Source of the DNA: Desulfofarcimen acetoxidans DSM 771
GTDB taxonomy: Bacteria > Bacillota > Desulfotomaculia > Desulfotomaculales > Desulfofarciminaceae
Length of the DNA stretch: 64,000 nucleotides
NCBI RefSeq assembly: GCF_000024205.1
Contig: NC_013216.1
Span: forward strand, 2,976,001 to 3,040,000
Direction: 5' to 3'
The position numbers and the translations under genes were made by a program. Shown piece after piece: positions 15,991 to 26,090 of this stretch. Under the pieces are notes generated by a model. The model ran no database searches. It was not told the DNA's origin and was given only the letters and a program-made list of their open reading frames with translations. The stretch's first letter is position 1. Every line of letters begins with the position of its first letter.

Positions 15991-16146
15991 AAAGTTCTTA
16001 AAGCAGCTTTCTTGACAGCCATAGGCACTTGTGCCGGTCGGAAATTATGCAGAAAAAACCTTGCTGTACAAGATTAATTTGTACTTACATTCAAACAATG
16101 ACTTATCCACAGATCTTCATAAGCATAATTTCCTAGCTAGAGTATC
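15991..16146 (+). repeat. Dispersed structured intergenic repeat, copy B (long form)
   Basis: Left hairpin AAAG...CTTTC (15991-16011, decayed); GGCACTTGTGCC (16024-16035), a 12-base near-palindrome; left arm GGAAATTATGC (16040-16050); TTATCCACA followed by GATCT (16103-16115); right arm GCATAATTTCC (16123-16133), perfectly complementary to the left arm; terminal GAGTATCA (16140-16147). The right end supplies the stop codon and last codons of the minus-strand glycosyltransferase. Confidence 0.8.
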
Positions 16147-17186
16147 AGTAAATCTTTAAAAAAACTTTTAATGCCATGGAGATAACGGTGGTAATTACCC
16201 TTCAACAAAGCATGCACTAATGGCATTATGCGTTTCATCCTGCCGGCCTGCTTAATATGCTCTCTTAATCGAGCAAACTTAATGCGCTGTTCACATTCTC
16301 CTTTAAATATATTTAACCTGGCGCGATACTCCAAAAGTAAACTTTGACTTTTCTCAATTTTATCTAAGCGCATCAGCATTACTTCCCAACGATACAAATC
16401 CCTGGCGTAAGCTGTAGTTCCTTCAGTTGCTAAGCCTCTCAAGTTTGTTAACCATCCACCGTCTAAAAAAGGATCATTTCCAGAATTATGTCCATGTCGA
16501 CGATAATACATCAAAGGTTTATCTATTGAACGGTTATCCATAACTGCGTGAGCAATAAAAGCAATCCAATGATCATGCCCCCATCCTTCCGTTTCTGAAA
16601 TCGGTAAAATGAAATCTTTCAAACACGACCGAAATGCCATAGTACAGCCATTAATTCCGACACCACGCATGAGCTGATGTGGTAATCTCTTTCCGGAAAG
16701 ATGCATTTTTTTTCTGCGACCAAACAAGGTGCAGCCGGTAGCTTCCAACGCAGCATTTGTTATAATAGCATCGCTATATACCAAACCAATATTGTCACTT
16801 TCCCCAAAAGCAATCAAAACAGATGCAATTTTTTCTTTAAACCAAACATCATCTTGATCGCTTAAAAAAATAATATCACCGGTTGTAAGTTTAATGGCTT
16901 TTTCAAAATTCTTCACGCAGCCCAGTTTCTTTTCATTTTGAATGATACGTACTGTCGATGATCGACCGGCTGCCACACGGCGCAATATGGCAATTGTGTC
17001 ATCCGTTGATGCGTCATCGCATATAATTACCTCATCCGGAGGTCTTGACTGATTAAGTATGCTTTCCAACTGCAGCCCAATAAAATTGCCACCGTTAAAA
17101 GTACATAGAGCCACGGAAATTTTGTAGTTCTGACCGATTAAATTTTCCCCTTGCAAAACCATCGCTCCTCGCAGACCGACATGCAT
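16137..17186 (-). CDS. Family 2 glycosyltransferase
   Basis: A 349-residue GT-A enzyme. ISVALCTFNGGNFIGLQLES, the donor motif DEVIICDDASTDDT and the acidic IIFLSDQDDVWFKEKI are the hallmarks of GT2 rhamnosyl- and related transferases. GWGHDHWIAFIAH provides the acceptor-side acidic motif. The C-terminal 90 residues are basic and helical without membrane spans. A downstream ATG at 17162 is possible (GAGGAG only two bases away), so the start is uncertain. The last codons lie inside repeat copy B. It probably adds one sugar to the polysaccharide repeat unit. Confidence 0.9.
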   Translation of the reverse strand: MHVGLRGAMVLQGENLIGQNYKISVALCTFNGGNFIGLQLESILNQSRPPDEVIICDDASTDDTIAILRRVAAGRSSTVRIIQNEKKLGCVKNFEKAIKLTTGDIIFLSDQDDVWFKEKIASVLIAFGESDNIGLVYSDAIITNAALEATGCTLFGRRKKMHLSGKRLPHQLMRGVGINGCTMAFRSCLKDFILPISETEGWGHDHWIAFIAHAVMDNRSIDKPLMYYRRHGHNSGNDPFLDGGWLTNLRGLATEGTTAYARDLYRWEVMLMRLDKIEKSQSLLLEYRARLNIFKGECEQRIKFARLREHIKQAGRMKRIMPLVHALLKGNYHRYLHGIKSFFKDLLIL

Positions 17187-17215
17187 TGAAAACCACTGGA
17201 TTCCTCTTTATCAAA

Positions 17216-18163
17216 TCACCGGGTCAGCAACTCTTTTAGCGGGCGGGTGGTTCCCAATTCAAGATCATATATATCTAAATCAGCGATCACATCTAATCTG
17301 TCCTTTCCTGATAAATAAGTTAAATCACCATATTTATCTCTTGATGTTCTGATCTTACTTTCCACATAACCTTGTTTAGCGGTAACTGCATTAAATGGGT
17401 GTGACAGGTCTTTTCTGATGAAAAATGCATTGCATCCCGAACTATTTGAACCAATAAAATTATATCCCTTGCTATCAGCCAGCTTACAAAGAGCCGGTAA
17501 AGAGCAACCTAAATACATACCGGAATAATGTGCGTGCGCAGCAATAAAATGAGGGTCATAAGGAACAGTAATGGCATAGTCAGATCCCAAAACACTATTA
17601 TACTCACATATCACAATTCTTGGGCTTATTACATCAATAATACTCCAAACCCAGTAATCATTGCCATCTATATCAATACTAAGCAGGCCGATATCTCCAC
17701 TTATTCCTGCCAGAGCAATAACATCATTAATGTTTTCCCTGGTTATAAATTCACAAATTGCAGTTAAGCTGTACTGCCAGTAAATAGGATCTTTTTTTAT
17801 ATACTCAATGTGTTTGGGGTTGCCGTCAATAACAAGACCCTTCCAGTTATCATTAATAAGAAGAAATCTGGTATTTGATTCTGTATAGTTCTCAACACCA
17901 AATTCAATAAAAATTTCGTTTTCTATTGGTATCTTACTTAAAATATATTGTATAATTCCATCTTCGCCCCACTGCGAAAACACTTTAAACTCAACATCTT
18001 TCAAGGATTTTATATTGCTTACTTCCCTAATTTTTTGAATATGCAACTTAGCTAATAACATTGAATTAATTTCCGTTTGTTTAATTAGTGTATTTAGCTT
18101 ACCGGGAAAATCACCAAGCAAAAGTGCACGAAAACAATCTAAAAACTTCTCCAATATTTTCAT
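17216..18163 (-). CDS. FkbM-like / class I SAM-fold protein of a polysaccharide locus
   Basis: A 315-residue protein. After a helical N-terminus comes FSQWGEDGIIQYILSKIP, then IFIEFGVENYTESNTRFLLI and WKGLVIDGNPKHIEYI, corresponding to motif I (E-x-GV) and the acidic residue binding the SAM ribose. LLSIDIDGNDYWVW and IVICEYNSVLG follow. This pattern recurs in FkbM-like proteins next to glycosyltransferases, where sugar O-methylation is assumed. No signal peptide. Thirty bases upstream of the GT2 gene on the same strand. Confidence is moderate in the fold and low in the reaction. Confidence 0.7.
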   Translation of the reverse strand: MKILEKFLDCFRALLLGDFPGKLNTLIKQTEINSMLLAKLHIQKIREVSNIKSLKDVEFKVFSQWGEDGIIQYILSKIPIENEIFIEFGVENYTESNTRFLLINDNWKGLVIDGNPKHIEYIKKDPIYWQYSLTAICEFITRENINDVIALAGISGDIGLLSIDIDGNDYWVWSIIDVISPRIVICEYNSVLGSDYAITVPYDPHFIAAHAHYSGMYLGCSLPALCKLADSKGYNFIGSNSSGCNAFFIRKDLSHPFNAVTAKQGYVESKIRTSRDKYGDLTYLSGKDRLDVIADLDIYDLELGTTRPLKELLTR

Positions 18164-18303
18164 AACTAAAACCTTGCCCCCAATTTATAACACCATATTT
18201 CATTTTTGCTCTTTAAATTCCCAGAAATAATCAAAAATAGTTACATGGCATTATTGCATAAGCATATATTTCCCATGTCAACACAAACACGATTTTCCAG
18301 AGC

Positions 18304-18329
18304 ATAAAAACCTGCCGCTTCAGCAGGTT
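18304..18329 (-). terminator. Intrinsic terminator of the gmd-DegT transcription unit
   Basis: A 7-bp stem AACCTGC / GCAGGTT (18309-18315 with 18323-18329) with a T-run on the minus strand (A-run at 18306-18310). It begins 17 bases beyond the aminotransferase stop. Confidence 0.8.
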
Positions 18330-18345
18330 CTCATTAATTAAAAAT

Positions 18346-19446
18346 TCAATTTAGAGCCTCAGCCAGTGTTTCTACCACATAATCAATCTGTTCATCGGTT
18401 AAATTACTGGCAAAGGGCAGAGCCAAAGTGGAGGAAGCCACCTTCTCGGTTACAGGAAAATTACCCTTTTGGCAGCCGAACATCTTTGTATAAAAGGGCT
18501 GCAGGTGGATAGGCTGAAAATATGTTTGACAGCCTACTCCTCTTGCCCTCAGGTATTGCAATACCCGGTCGCGATCAGGCACCCGTATCACATATACAAA
18601 CCAGCTCATCTTAATTTCCGGGCCCACGTAAGGCAGTTCCACTTGGGCAAACTCTTTAAGCCTGGTGCTATATTTTTCGGCTGCCGCCTGCCGCTTGTTT
18701 AATATTTCATCAATCCGCTGCATCTGGACCACACCCAGAGACGCACTCAATTCATCCATCCGGTAATTATAGCCTAACCGGCAATGCTCCAGCCATCCGT
18801 TGCCCTCTTCACGGCCTTGATTACGCATACTCCGGCACAAATCGGCTAACTCACTTCTGTCAGTAACCACCATGCCGCCCTCACCGGTAGTTATTTGTTT
18901 ATTGGGATAAAAGGCAAATACCCCGATATCCCCCAAACTGCCGGCCATTTTATTATGATACCGGCTCCCCAAGGCCTCACAAGCGTCTTCAATAACATAA
19001 AGCTTATATTTTTTAGCTAAGTCCAATATTTCCCTCATATCAGCCGGATAACCGAAAACATGGACAGGAAGAATCGCCTTGGTTTTAGGGGTTATTTTCT
19101 CTTCAATTTTACTAACATCTATATTTAATGTTAAGGGGTCAATATCTACAAACACCGGTTTGGCCCGCTCAAATAACATGCAATTAGCGGAAGCAACAAA
19201 ACTAAAGGGAGTAGTTAACACCTCATCCCCTTCACCAATACCCAGCGACCTGATGACTAAATGCAAGCCGCTGGTACCGCTATTCACTGCGACAGCATAT
19301 TTTACCCCTACATAACCAGCCACCAATCTCTCAAACGCTTCTAACTGCGGGCCAATACTCAGCACAGAGCCGGACAATACCTGCATCACTGCCTGCCTTT
19401 CCAGCGGGCCAATATCCGGAGCGGAAAGCGGCACATTCATTTTCAA
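18346..19446 (-). CDS. DegT/DnrJ/EryC1/StrS-family PLP-dependent sugar aminotransferase
   Basis: A 366-residue enzyme that transaminates keto-sugar nucleotides. Seen: the AVNSGTSGLHLVIRSLGI PLP-phosphate-binding segment, PVHVFGYPADM, the IEDACEALGS Asp for the PLP pyridine, and FYPNKQITTGEGG with the Schiff-base lysine in YPNKQ. Full length with no truncation. TTG 19446 has a GGGGGAG ribosome site at about seven bases; ATG 19440 is the alternative. Last gene before the 18304-18329 terminator. It implies an aminodeoxy sugar, possibly using the GMD-like product (inference). Confidence 0.93.
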   Translation of the reverse strand: MKMNVPLSAPDIGPLERQAVMQVLSGSVLSIGPQLEAFERLVAGYVGVKYAVAVNSGTSGLHLVIRSLGIGEGDEVLTTPFSFVASANCMLFERAKPVFVDIDPLTLNIDVSKIEEKITPKTKAILPVHVFGYPADMREILDLAKKYKLYVIEDACEALGSRYHNKMAGSLGDIGVFAFYPNKQITTGEGGMVVTDRSELADLCRSMRNQGREEGNGWLEHCRLGYNYRMDELSASLGVVQMQRIDEILNKRQAAAEKYSTRLKEFAQVELPYVGPEIKMSWFVYVIRVPDRDRVLQYLRARGVGCQTYFQPIHLQPFYTKMFGCQKGNFPVTEKVASSTLALPFASNLTDEQIDYVVETLAEALN

Positions 19447-19558
19447 TCTTGAACTCCCCCTTATTTACCAGTCGTAATAATATAATATGGCTTAATAAAT
19501 AAGAAGGTTACGAGCATGAATCTTCTTTGCAAATTAATTCATTAGTCAATATTACTTA

Positions 19559-20311
19559 TTAGCTCTTGAGTTTCTTTAATATTTTTACATAAACAGATCT
19601 TAGCTCAAAAAAAATATATTCTTTGTTACCCAAACACTCTTTAATCAGCTTCGGCTTTTCTTTCATGAAATCTTCATCTTCCTTATCAGAACTTAAACCA
19701 AATCCTTCATATTCAGCAATAACTTCATTAACATATATCTTATCAATTTCCCTACAACCAAAACATCTTAAATTTAAAGCATAATCAGCTTTAGTTCTAA
19801 ACTTTAAATCATACTTGCCGACAAGATCAAATATATTTCTTTCATAAAATATAGCCTGATGGCAAATATTTCTCTTGCTTAATTTATGTTTTTTGAATTG
19901 CCCATCATAAATCCTGTTATGATCTAATCTATACACGTTCCCATAGACAAAGCTTAAACCATCTTGAGGCATAATCGGCTTAATTTTTTCCAATATACCC
20001 TCTTTCAGTTGATCTCCTGCTCCCAAAAAATATAAATAATTACCTGAGGCGATATCGATTCCTTTATTCATTGCATCATAAACACCTTTATCTTTTCCAA
20101 CAATTAGTTTTATTTCATCACTATATTTCTCAATCTCTTCCGAGGTACCATCATCTGAGAGACCATCTACAATAATGTACTCAAATAAACTTTTATTTTG
20201 GCTTAATACTGATTCAATGGTTTTTTTAATCTTTGCCGCACAATTATATGTCGGAGTAATAATAGAAAATATTTTTCTTTCCAGACTGATACCTCCCATA
20301 TCCTCTAACAC
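19559..20311 (-). CDS. Family 2 glycosyltransferase (short)
   Basis: A 250-residue GT-A enzyme. FSIITPTYNCAAKIKKTIES, EYIIVDGLSDDGTSEEI, and DKGVYDAMNKGIDIASGNYLYFLGAGD are the standard blocks of WcaA/GT2 colanic-acid-type transferases; GAGD replaces the usual DDD/SDD acidic motif. The C-terminus (KADYALNLRCFGC) contains the expected acceptor helix. The start is uncertain: several codons around 20311 are near a GGGAGG. Part of the gmd unit. Confidence 0.88.
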   Translation of the reverse strand: MLEDMGGISLERKIFSIITPTYNCAAKIKKTIESVLSQNKSLFEYIIVDGLSDDGTSEEIEKYSDEIKLIVGKDKGVYDAMNKGIDIASGNYLYFLGAGDQLKEGILEKIKPIMPQDGLSFVYGNVYRLDHNRIYDGQFKKHKLSKRNICHQAIFYERNIFDLVGKYDLKFRTKADYALNLRCFGCREIDKIYVNEVIAEYEGFGLSSDKEDEDFMKEKPKLIKECLGNKEYIFFELRSVYVKILKKLKS

Positions 20312-20381
20312 GAGTTGCAGTTACCGGCTTTCCGCAAGGTCATTCTTTTACTGACACCATCTGACTTGCATCACTCAATAT

Positions 20382-21497
20382 TTATAGCAGCTGCGAATAG
20401 ATTTCATAAGTGTCCTGCGCGCATTGTTCCCAACTAAACCTTTTTTCCTGACTGTAACCTTTTAAAATAAGGTTATTCTTTAGCTCCTCATCATAAAGCA
20501 CCTTTTCCAGCATATGGGATATTTCTTCTACATTGCCCGGATTAAATAGAATTCCCGCATCTCCTACAACTTCAGGAAAAGAACTTACATTACCGGCAAT
20601 AACAGGACAACCAAAGTGCATAGCTTCAAGAACAGGAATACCAAATCCCTCATATAGAGACGGATAAATAAAACAAGACGCATTTTTATATAAATTGCTT
20701 AAAACCGTGTCATCGCCAAAAATTTGTTCAATTTTTCCACTAATCCTTAATTCCTCAAACATACCCCTCTCATCCTGGCTAATCTTTTCCCCGCTAAAGG
20801 CTACTACTCGAAAATCAGATAGTATTTTACTATTACAGGCATAAGCTTTAATAAAATTAGAAAAATTCTTATATCCTCGCCGGTTACCAACATATAAAAT
20901 ATATGGTTCCTTAATTACAGCCTCACAAGCTGAAGGTTCATACTTCAGGGAATTGGCCAAATGAACAACATGTATTTTCTTTTGATCAACACCTAAAATA
21001 TTTACTAAATCCCTCTTTGTAGATTCGGATATAGCAATTACCATATCAGCATTTTCCACTGTATGTTTTTTAGCCATAGATGTAAAATCATTTTTTAAAA
21101 AAAATTGCGGATAAAGTTCGTGAATCATATCATAAACAGTTACCACTTGTCTTCTTTTAAACTTTCTTTTTTCAATACAGTAATAGGTTGGATGGTAAAT
21201 ATCATATTTACTTTTTCGCAGCATATACCAACCGTTAAAAAGAGTTTCATTGGCCAACCTAAGCACCGGCCATACACGTCCTGTTTTAGGCAATTCAGGA
21301 AATTTCATACCTACAACTTTTAGATATTTATTAGATATATTTTTAAGACCATAGTTATTTTTATAAAAACCCGAGCAAACATCAGCCTTGATCCGACAAC
21401 ACTCAGTGTTTCTTTTAATTATTTCATAAAAATATCTTGAGATTCCCCCGTATTTTTGAAGTGACCAAATTCTATGATCGTATAATACGCGAACCAT
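20382..21497 (-). CDS. Family 4 glycosyltransferase (GT-B)
   Basis: A 371-residue GT-B enzyme. The N-terminal acceptor domain begins MVRVLYDHRIWSLQKYGGIS. The C-terminal domain shows YILYVGNRRGYKNFSNFIKA and the donor-binding ASCFIYPSLYEGFGIPVLEAMHFGCPVI with the conserved E-x7-E pair. The frame opens at GTG 21503, but ATG 21497 is correctly placed behind AAGGTG. It overlaps the upstream GMD-like gene by 26 bases, indicating coupling. Likely a mannosyl- or related transferase. Confidence 0.92.
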   Translation of the reverse strand: MVRVLYDHRIWSLQKYGGISRYFYEIIKRNTECCRIKADVCSGFYKNNYGLKNISNKYLKVVGMKFPELPKTGRVWPVLRLANETLFNGWYMLRKSKYDIYHPTYYCIEKRKFKRRQVVTVYDMIHELYPQFFLKNDFTSMAKKHTVENADMVIAISESTKRDLVNILGVDQKKIHVVHLANSLKYEPSACEAVIKEPYILYVGNRRGYKNFSNFIKAYACNSKILSDFRVVAFSGEKISQDERGMFEELRISGKIEQIFGDDTVLSNLYKNASCFIYPSLYEGFGIPVLEAMHFGCPVIAGNVSSFPEVVGDAGILFNPGNVEEISHMLEKVLYDEELKNNLILKGYSQEKRFSWEQCAQDTYEIYSQLL

Positions 21498-22473
21498 AAT
21501 CACACCTTAAACCTTCTGCTTTTAAATCCTCCTGAACCATTTCTTCGATAATCTCTGTCAGCAGCTTCGTTGTTTTCCAACCCAATCTACTTCTAATTTT
21601 TTGGCTGTCACCACATAAAGGTACTTCTTCACCCGATCTATAAAACCTCTGATCAGTCACTACATAGTCCTTATAATTCAAATTCAACATTTTAAAGGTA
21701 ATATCAACAAAATCTTTTACTGAATTGGTTCTGCCGGTCGCAACAATATAATCATCAGGAGTATCTTGCTGCAGCATCATCCACATTGCTCGAACATAAT
21801 CAGGAGCATAGCCCCAATCACGTCTGGCCTCCAAATTCCCCAAAATAAGCTTTATTTTAAAACCCATTTTTATTTTTGCGGCAGTTGACGTAATTTTCCT
21901 TGTAACAAACTCAAATCCTCGCCGGGGAGATTCATGATTATACAAAATTCCGGTACAAATAAAGATTCCATATCTTTTCCGGTATATATTAACTAAATGA
22001 TAACCTGCCAGTTTAGAAATACCATACATCGAACGAGGATAAAAAGGTGTAAACTCGTTTTGCGGGGATGTACCCGCATAACCAAACATCTCACTGGATC
22101 CGGCAAAATAAACACGGCATGATGGGACTATTTCGCAAATTGCTTCCAGCAAATGATGTGTTCCATTGAAATTAGTCGTTAGAATGGAGGATTCATCCAA
22201 ACCATAACTAACAAAACTCCTTGCCGCTAAATGATAGCACTCATCCGGTTGAACTTCCTTAACCACCTTGTAAAGCGACAACTGGTTTTCCAGGGACGCA
22301 CCGTGTAAAAAAATTTTATCCTGTATATGAGCAATATTACTTAGCCTATATCCGGTATCCTCGAAAGATATGTGCCGTATAATACCATGAACCTCATAAC
22401 CTTTTTCCAACAATAATTCAGCAAGATATGAACCGTCCTGACCACTTATTCCTGTAATTAACGCTTTTTTCAT
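21472..22473 (-). CDS. GDP-mannose 4,6-dehydratase-like extended SDR (second copy)
   Basis: A 333-residue extended short-chain dehydrogenase with ALITGISGQDGSYLAELLLE (NAD-binding G-x-x-G-x-x-G), the catalytic region FAGSSEMFG, YGISKLAG (Tyr and Lys), and YNHESPRRGFEFVTRKI, which is specific to the GMD family. It is a paralogue of the gmd product encoded at 24966-26054, but shorter and diverged (IRHISFEDTGYRLSNI replaces the usual KRRSS...RIDHLY loop). It may be a second dehydratase or an enzyme acting on another GDP- or NDP-hexose. All catalytic residues are present. Confidence 0.88.
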   Translation of the reverse strand: MKKALITGISGQDGSYLAELLLEKGYEVHGIIRHISFEDTGYRLSNIAHIQDKIFLHGASLENQLSLYKVVKEVQPDECYHLAARSFVSYGLDESSILTTNFNGTHHLLEAICEIVPSCRVYFAGSSEMFGYAGTSPQNEFTPFYPRSMYGISKLAGYHLVNIYRKRYGIFICTGILYNHESPRRGFEFVTRKITSTAAKIKMGFKIKLILGNLEARRDWGYAPDYVRAMWMMLQQDTPDDYIVATGRTNSVKDFVDITFKMLNLNYKDYVVTDQRFYRSGEEVPLCGDSQKIRSRLGWKTTKLLTEIIEEMVQEDLKAEGLRCDYGSRIIRS

Positions 22474-22506
22474 TCATATTTATCCTCCACACAAAAAGAT
22501 TGAAAC

Positions 22507-23214
22507 CTAGTAAACATCATTTTTAACTAATGCATAAAAAACAGGATTAAGTATACGAGGGTTAATATTCTTGTTGATTAATCGAGTAAATCTTATATAC
22601 CTCCAAAACAATGATCTTAATATTTTTTTAACCTTTTCCCTCCAGTCACCACAGACAAACTCTTCAAAACCATCAAAATTTATGTTCTTAAACCCGGCTG
22701 TTATTAACACTTGCTGCAAACTATGCTCAATAAATCCGACTTCATGAGTGAAATCATTATACCTATGAAGCTGGCCATCCGGTGCCTGAAGATTTGGAAC
22801 TTGAATAATTAAAGTTCCGTTATTTTTCAATGATGCTTTAATTGCTTTTAAAAACTCTATTGTATGTTCTTTTTTTATATGCTCAAGGACATCAAGCAAA
22901 GTAATTAAATCAAACTCATTCTTGTTTTCATTAAGCCATGCTGTTGAATCATCAACTAATATACAATTCAAGTCCAGCGATTTGCAAAACCTAATTGTGC
23001 TCGGAGAAATATCTACACCGATATAATTTTCATAGCCCCAGTTTCTCATGCATGAAAGCATTTCACCTCTTCCGACACCTATATCCAGAAGTTTAGCACC
23101 CTTATTGGAAGGGAAAAAACGCTTGTAATTTTTTTCAAATTGAATAAATTTTAATGAAGCTTGTTCGTAGCTGCAAAAAATATTTTCAACATATGAGTCA
23201 AATATATCTTTCAT
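22507..23214 (-). CDS. Class I SAM-dependent methyltransferase
   Basis: A 235-residue protein. Motif I KLLDIGVGRGEMLSCMRNWG, YIGVDISPSTI, and LITLLDVLEHIKKEH are those of UbiG/WcaG-locus type sugar methyltransferases (Methyltransf_23-like). The frame opens at TTG 23217, but ATG 23214 is six bases after AAGGAG and is preferred. Ten bases after the neighbouring methyltransferase in the same operon. Likely methylates a sugar hydroxyl or a lipid-linked intermediate. Confidence 0.85.
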   Translation of the reverse strand: MKDIFDSYVENIFCSYEQASLKFIQFEKNYKRFFPSNKGAKLLDIGVGRGEMLSCMRNWGYENYIGVDISPSTIRFCKSLDLNCILVDDSTAWLNENKNEFDLITLLDVLEHIKKEHTIEFLKAIKASLKNNGTLIIQVPNLQAPDGQLHRYNDFTHEVGFIEHSLQQVLITAGFKNINFDGFEEFVCGDWREKVKKILRSLFWRYIRFTRLINKNINPRILNPVFYALVKNDVY

Positions 23215-23226
23215 CAAATTCTCCTT

Positions 23227-24018
23227 TCACATTCCAGTATTCTTTAGAAGTATTTGATGGTCAGACATAGTTCTGGAAGACATCGATCTGTTAACATAGG
23301 AAAAGATATATTTATTAAACTTATTTAAAATATTGAACTTCCAATCGGAGATTTTCTCTTCTGTAAAACAGTGCATTGAGCATCCGTTGCTCCAAAGATT
23401 TAAATTATAATTTTCAGCAATCCAATGCAAAGTTTTAATGTTATAAAAAGAAATATGCTGCCCCGTATTAAATGCGTAATACCACCAGGCAGCTGGATCC
23501 GGAACGCGGTCACCATACAACTGAGTTGTAAATAAAACAGTTTTTTTCTCTAAATATGAAAATATGTCTTCCATTGTTTTGATTGGGTCATCAAGATGTT
23601 CAAATACCTCAAAGGCCGTTGCCCCTGCATATATTTTAGATTTAACAGCTTCATTTCTACGGGCAAACAGATTTTTTGCATATTTATCAAACCAATAATA
23701 ATCAAACCCCACATCCCGCATCAATCTGGTGTAAATTCCATGTCCTCCCCCATAATCAATAAACTTACCTTCCCTTTCGAAAAGAAAATAAATAATCACA
23801 GAAGCAATTTTGCACAAGTTTATATTACGCAGCATAATACCCGTATCCGCCGCATCAATTGCAGAAGCGTAAGCCTCATCAAGCCAGTAGGGTTGCTCAG
23901 TTTGCAATAATTCACAGGTATCGCATAGGAAATAATTTACTTTATATTTCTCCAATACAAAATGTGAAAACACGAATTCTAATCGATTGCCGCATAATCT
24001 ACATTTTTCTTTTTCCAT
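23227..24018 (-). CDS. Zinc-binding methyltransferase-like protein (CxxC knuckle + SAM fold)
   Basis: A 263-residue protein. The N-terminus has CRLCGN and CDTCEL, a four-Cys zinc knuckle seen in C-methyltransferases of deoxysugar loci. A degenerate motif I follows ([19 protein letters not shown]), then [12 protein letters not shown] and VLFTTQLYG, and [15 protein letters not shown] near the C-terminus. Both the knuckle and FEHLDDP fit the Methyltransf_23 branch acting on sugars. ATG 24018 with GAGAGG about ten bases upstream is preferred over an earlier in-frame start; this overlaps fcl by 20 bases. Confidence 0.8.
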   Translation of the reverse strand: MEKEKCRLCGNRLEFVFSHFVLEKYKVNYFLCDTCELLQTEQPYWLDEAYASAIDAADTGIMLRNINLCKIASVIIYFLFEREGKFIDYGGGHGIYTRLMRDVGFDYYWFDKYAKNLFARRNEAVKSKIYAGATAFEVFEHLDDPIKTMEDIFSYLEKKTVLFTTQLYGDRVPDPAAWWYYAFNTGQHISFYNIKTLHWIAENYNLNLWSNGCSMHCFTEEKISDWKFNILNKFNKYIFSYVNRSMSSRTMSDHQILLKNTGM

Positions 24019-24973
24019 TTCCGGAACCTCTCTCATAATTCTTAACAAACCACTCATAAGTTTTCTTTATTCCATCGTCCAAAGCGGTTTTCGCTTGCCA
24101 ACCCAATGAACGCAGTTTAGAACTATCCAGAAATTTGCGCGGAGTTCCGTCCGGCATATCAGTGTTAAATTTCAACTCACCCTCAAATCCAATAATATTC
24201 TTTACTATTTCGGCTAGCTGTTTTATCGTCAGTTCTTTTCCTGTTCCGATATTGATAAAGGGGCAGGTATCATTATAATCATAGTTATTCATTAAAAAAA
24301 CGCAGGCATCGGCCAGGTCATCCGCATACATAAATTCTCTCTTTGGCTGACCGGTTCCCCAAATTTCTACTTCGCGCTTATTTTCTGTTTTGGCATCATG
24401 AAATTTTTTGATAAGTGCCGGCAAAACGTGGGAACTTTCTGGATTAAAGTTATCACTGGGACCATAAAGATTGGTAGGCATCACTGAAATGAAGTTAGTA
24501 CCATACTGTCTGTTATATGCATAGCACATTTTAATTCCTACGATTTTTGCTATGGCATAAGGCTCGTTAGTGGGCTCCAACTCTCCGGTCAGCAAGTATT
24601 CTTCCTTTATGGGCTGGGGAGCAAATTTAGGATAAATGCAGGAACTACCCAGAAAAAGAAGCTTTTTTACCCCATACCGGTATGAGGCATGTATAACGTT
24701 TGTTTGAATAGTTAGGTTGTCATAGATAAACTCCGCCGGATAAGCATTATTGGCATATATTCCCCCCACCTTAGCAGCCGCTAAGAACACATATTCCGGC
24801 CTTTCCACACTAAAAAACTCCTCCACTGCTTGTTGGTTTCTTAGATCCAACTCTCCGCCGGTTCTATATAATAGATTATTGCAGCCTAATTCTTCAAGCC
24901 TTCTCCGGAGTGCCGAACCGACAAGTCCTCTGTGACCGGCAATATATATCTTGCCGTTTAACCCATTATTCAT
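23999..24973 (-). CDS. fcl: GDP-L-fucose synthase
   Basis: A 324-residue extended SDR that converts GDP-4-keto-6-deoxy-mannose to GDP-L-fucose (epimerisation plus NADPH reduction). Seen: [50 protein letters not shown], and [12 protein letters not shown] with catalytic Tyr and Lys, all diagnostic of WcaG/Fcl. It overlaps gmd by eight bases, so the two steps are translated together. Family length is normal. Confidence 0.96.
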   Translation of the reverse strand: MNNGLNGKIYIAGHRGLVGSALRRRLEELGCNNLLYRTGGELDLRNQQAVEEFFSVERPEYVFLAAAKVGGIYANNAYPAEFIYDNLTIQTNVIHASYRYGVKKLLFLGSSCIYPKFAPQPIKEEYLLTGELEPTNEPYAIAKIVGIKMCYAYNRQYGTNFISVMPTNLYGPSDNFNPESSHVLPALIKKFHDAKTENKREVEIWGTGQPKREFMYADDLADACVFLMNNYDYNDTCPFINIGTGKELTIKQLAEIVKNIIGFEGELKFNTDMPDGTPRKFLDSSKLRSLGWQAKTALDDGIKKTYEWFVKNYERGSGNGKRKM

Positions 24974-26054
24974 GATAGTTATTCACCTTAAATCCTTCTC
25001 TCTGGCAAAGCAGATCTTTTTTTGCTCCGGCCAAATCTACTTCCACCATCATCTTGACTAATTCCCTAAAAGAAACTTTAGGTTTCCAGCCTAATCTTTC
25101 CCTTGCTTTTGCAGCATCCCCTAAAAGCACATCTACCTCTGTTGGCCTAAAATATTTAGGGTCTATTTCCACCAAGATCCTTCCCGTAGCCCTGTCAATG
25201 CCTTTCTCTTCAAGTCTTTCACCCTGCCACTTTATTTCAATTCCAACTTCAGAGAAGGCCAGCTTTACAAACTCCCGTACCGAATAGGTCTCACCGGTGG
25301 CAATTACATAGTCATCGGGGTTTTCCTGCTGTAAAATAAGCCACATAGCCTCAACATAGTCAGCGGCGTGACCCCAGTCTCTTTTAGCGTCCAGATTTCC
25401 CAAGTAAATTTTTTCTTGAAGCCCGAGTTTAATTCTGGTAACAGCCCTGGTAATCTTTCTGGTAACAAAGGTTTCTCCCCTCAATGGTGACTCATGATTA
25501 AAAAGAATTCCATTGCAACCAAAAATGTTATAGGCCTCACGATAGTTTACAGTAATCCAGTAAGAGTACAGTTTAGCCACTGCATACGGGCTGCGGGGAT
25601 AAAACTGTGTTTTTTCAGTCTGGGGAATTTCCTGTACTTTACCGTAAAGTTCACTGGTCGAGGCTTGGTAAAACTTGGTTTTCGCAGTTAATCCCATTAT
25701 TCTAATGGCTTCCAGTAATCTCAGTGTACCCAGGGCATCCGCATTGGCGGTATATTCCGGGGTTTCAAAAGAAACCTTAACGTGACTTTGGGCCGCCAAA
25801 TTGTAAATTTCATGGGGTTGGATTTCCCAGATAATTCTGATTAGATTTGTAGAGTCGGTCAGGTCACCATAGTGCAGATAAAAGTTTACATTTTCTTCAT
25901 GAAGATCTTGATATAGATGGTCTATCCTGTCTGTGTTAAACAGTGATGATCTTCTTTTTAAGCCATGTACCTGATAACCCTTATTTAATAAGAATTCGGC
26001 TAAATATGCTCCATCCTGACCGGTAACCCCGGTAACAAGTGCAACCTTTTTCAT
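24966..26054 (-). CDS. gmd: GDP-mannose 4,6-dehydratase
   Basis: A 362-residue NADP-dependent dehydratase, first committed step to GDP-fucose. Seen: [59 protein letters not shown], the catalytic [10 protein letters not shown] with Thr/Ser-Glu, [10 protein letters not shown] (Tyr, Lys), and [18 protein letters not shown] canonical full-length GMD. The start has GAGGAG nine bases upstream. First gene of an eight-gene unit ending at the terminator near 18304; repeat copy C lies just upstream. Confidence 0.97.
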   Translation of the reverse strand: MKKVALVTGVTGQDGAYLAEFLLNKGYQVHGLKRRSSLFNTDRIDHLYQDLHEENVNFYLHYGDLTDSTNLIRIIWEIQPHEIYNLAAQSHVKVSFETPEYTANADALGTLRLLEAIRIMGLTAKTKFYQASTSELYGKVQEIPQTEKTQFYPRSPYAVAKLYSYWITVNYREAYNIFGCNGILFNHESPLRGETFVTRKITRAVTRIKLGLQEKIYLGNLDAKRDWGHAADYVEAMWLILQQENPDDYVIATGETYSVREFVKLAFSEVGIEIKWQGERLEEKGIDRATGRILVEIDPKYFRPTEVDVLLGDAAKARERLGWKPKVSFRELVKMMVEVDLAGAKKDLLCQREGFKVNNYHE

Positions 26055-26090
26055 TTTACTTTCTCCTCGTTAGGTAGTTGGATTTTACAG

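Noticed and set aside
18254..18282. Possible extra repeat fragment (GCATAAGCATATATTTCCC)
   Set aside because: Only the AT-rich right-arm area is vaguely similar; no box, hairpin or terminal GAGTA.
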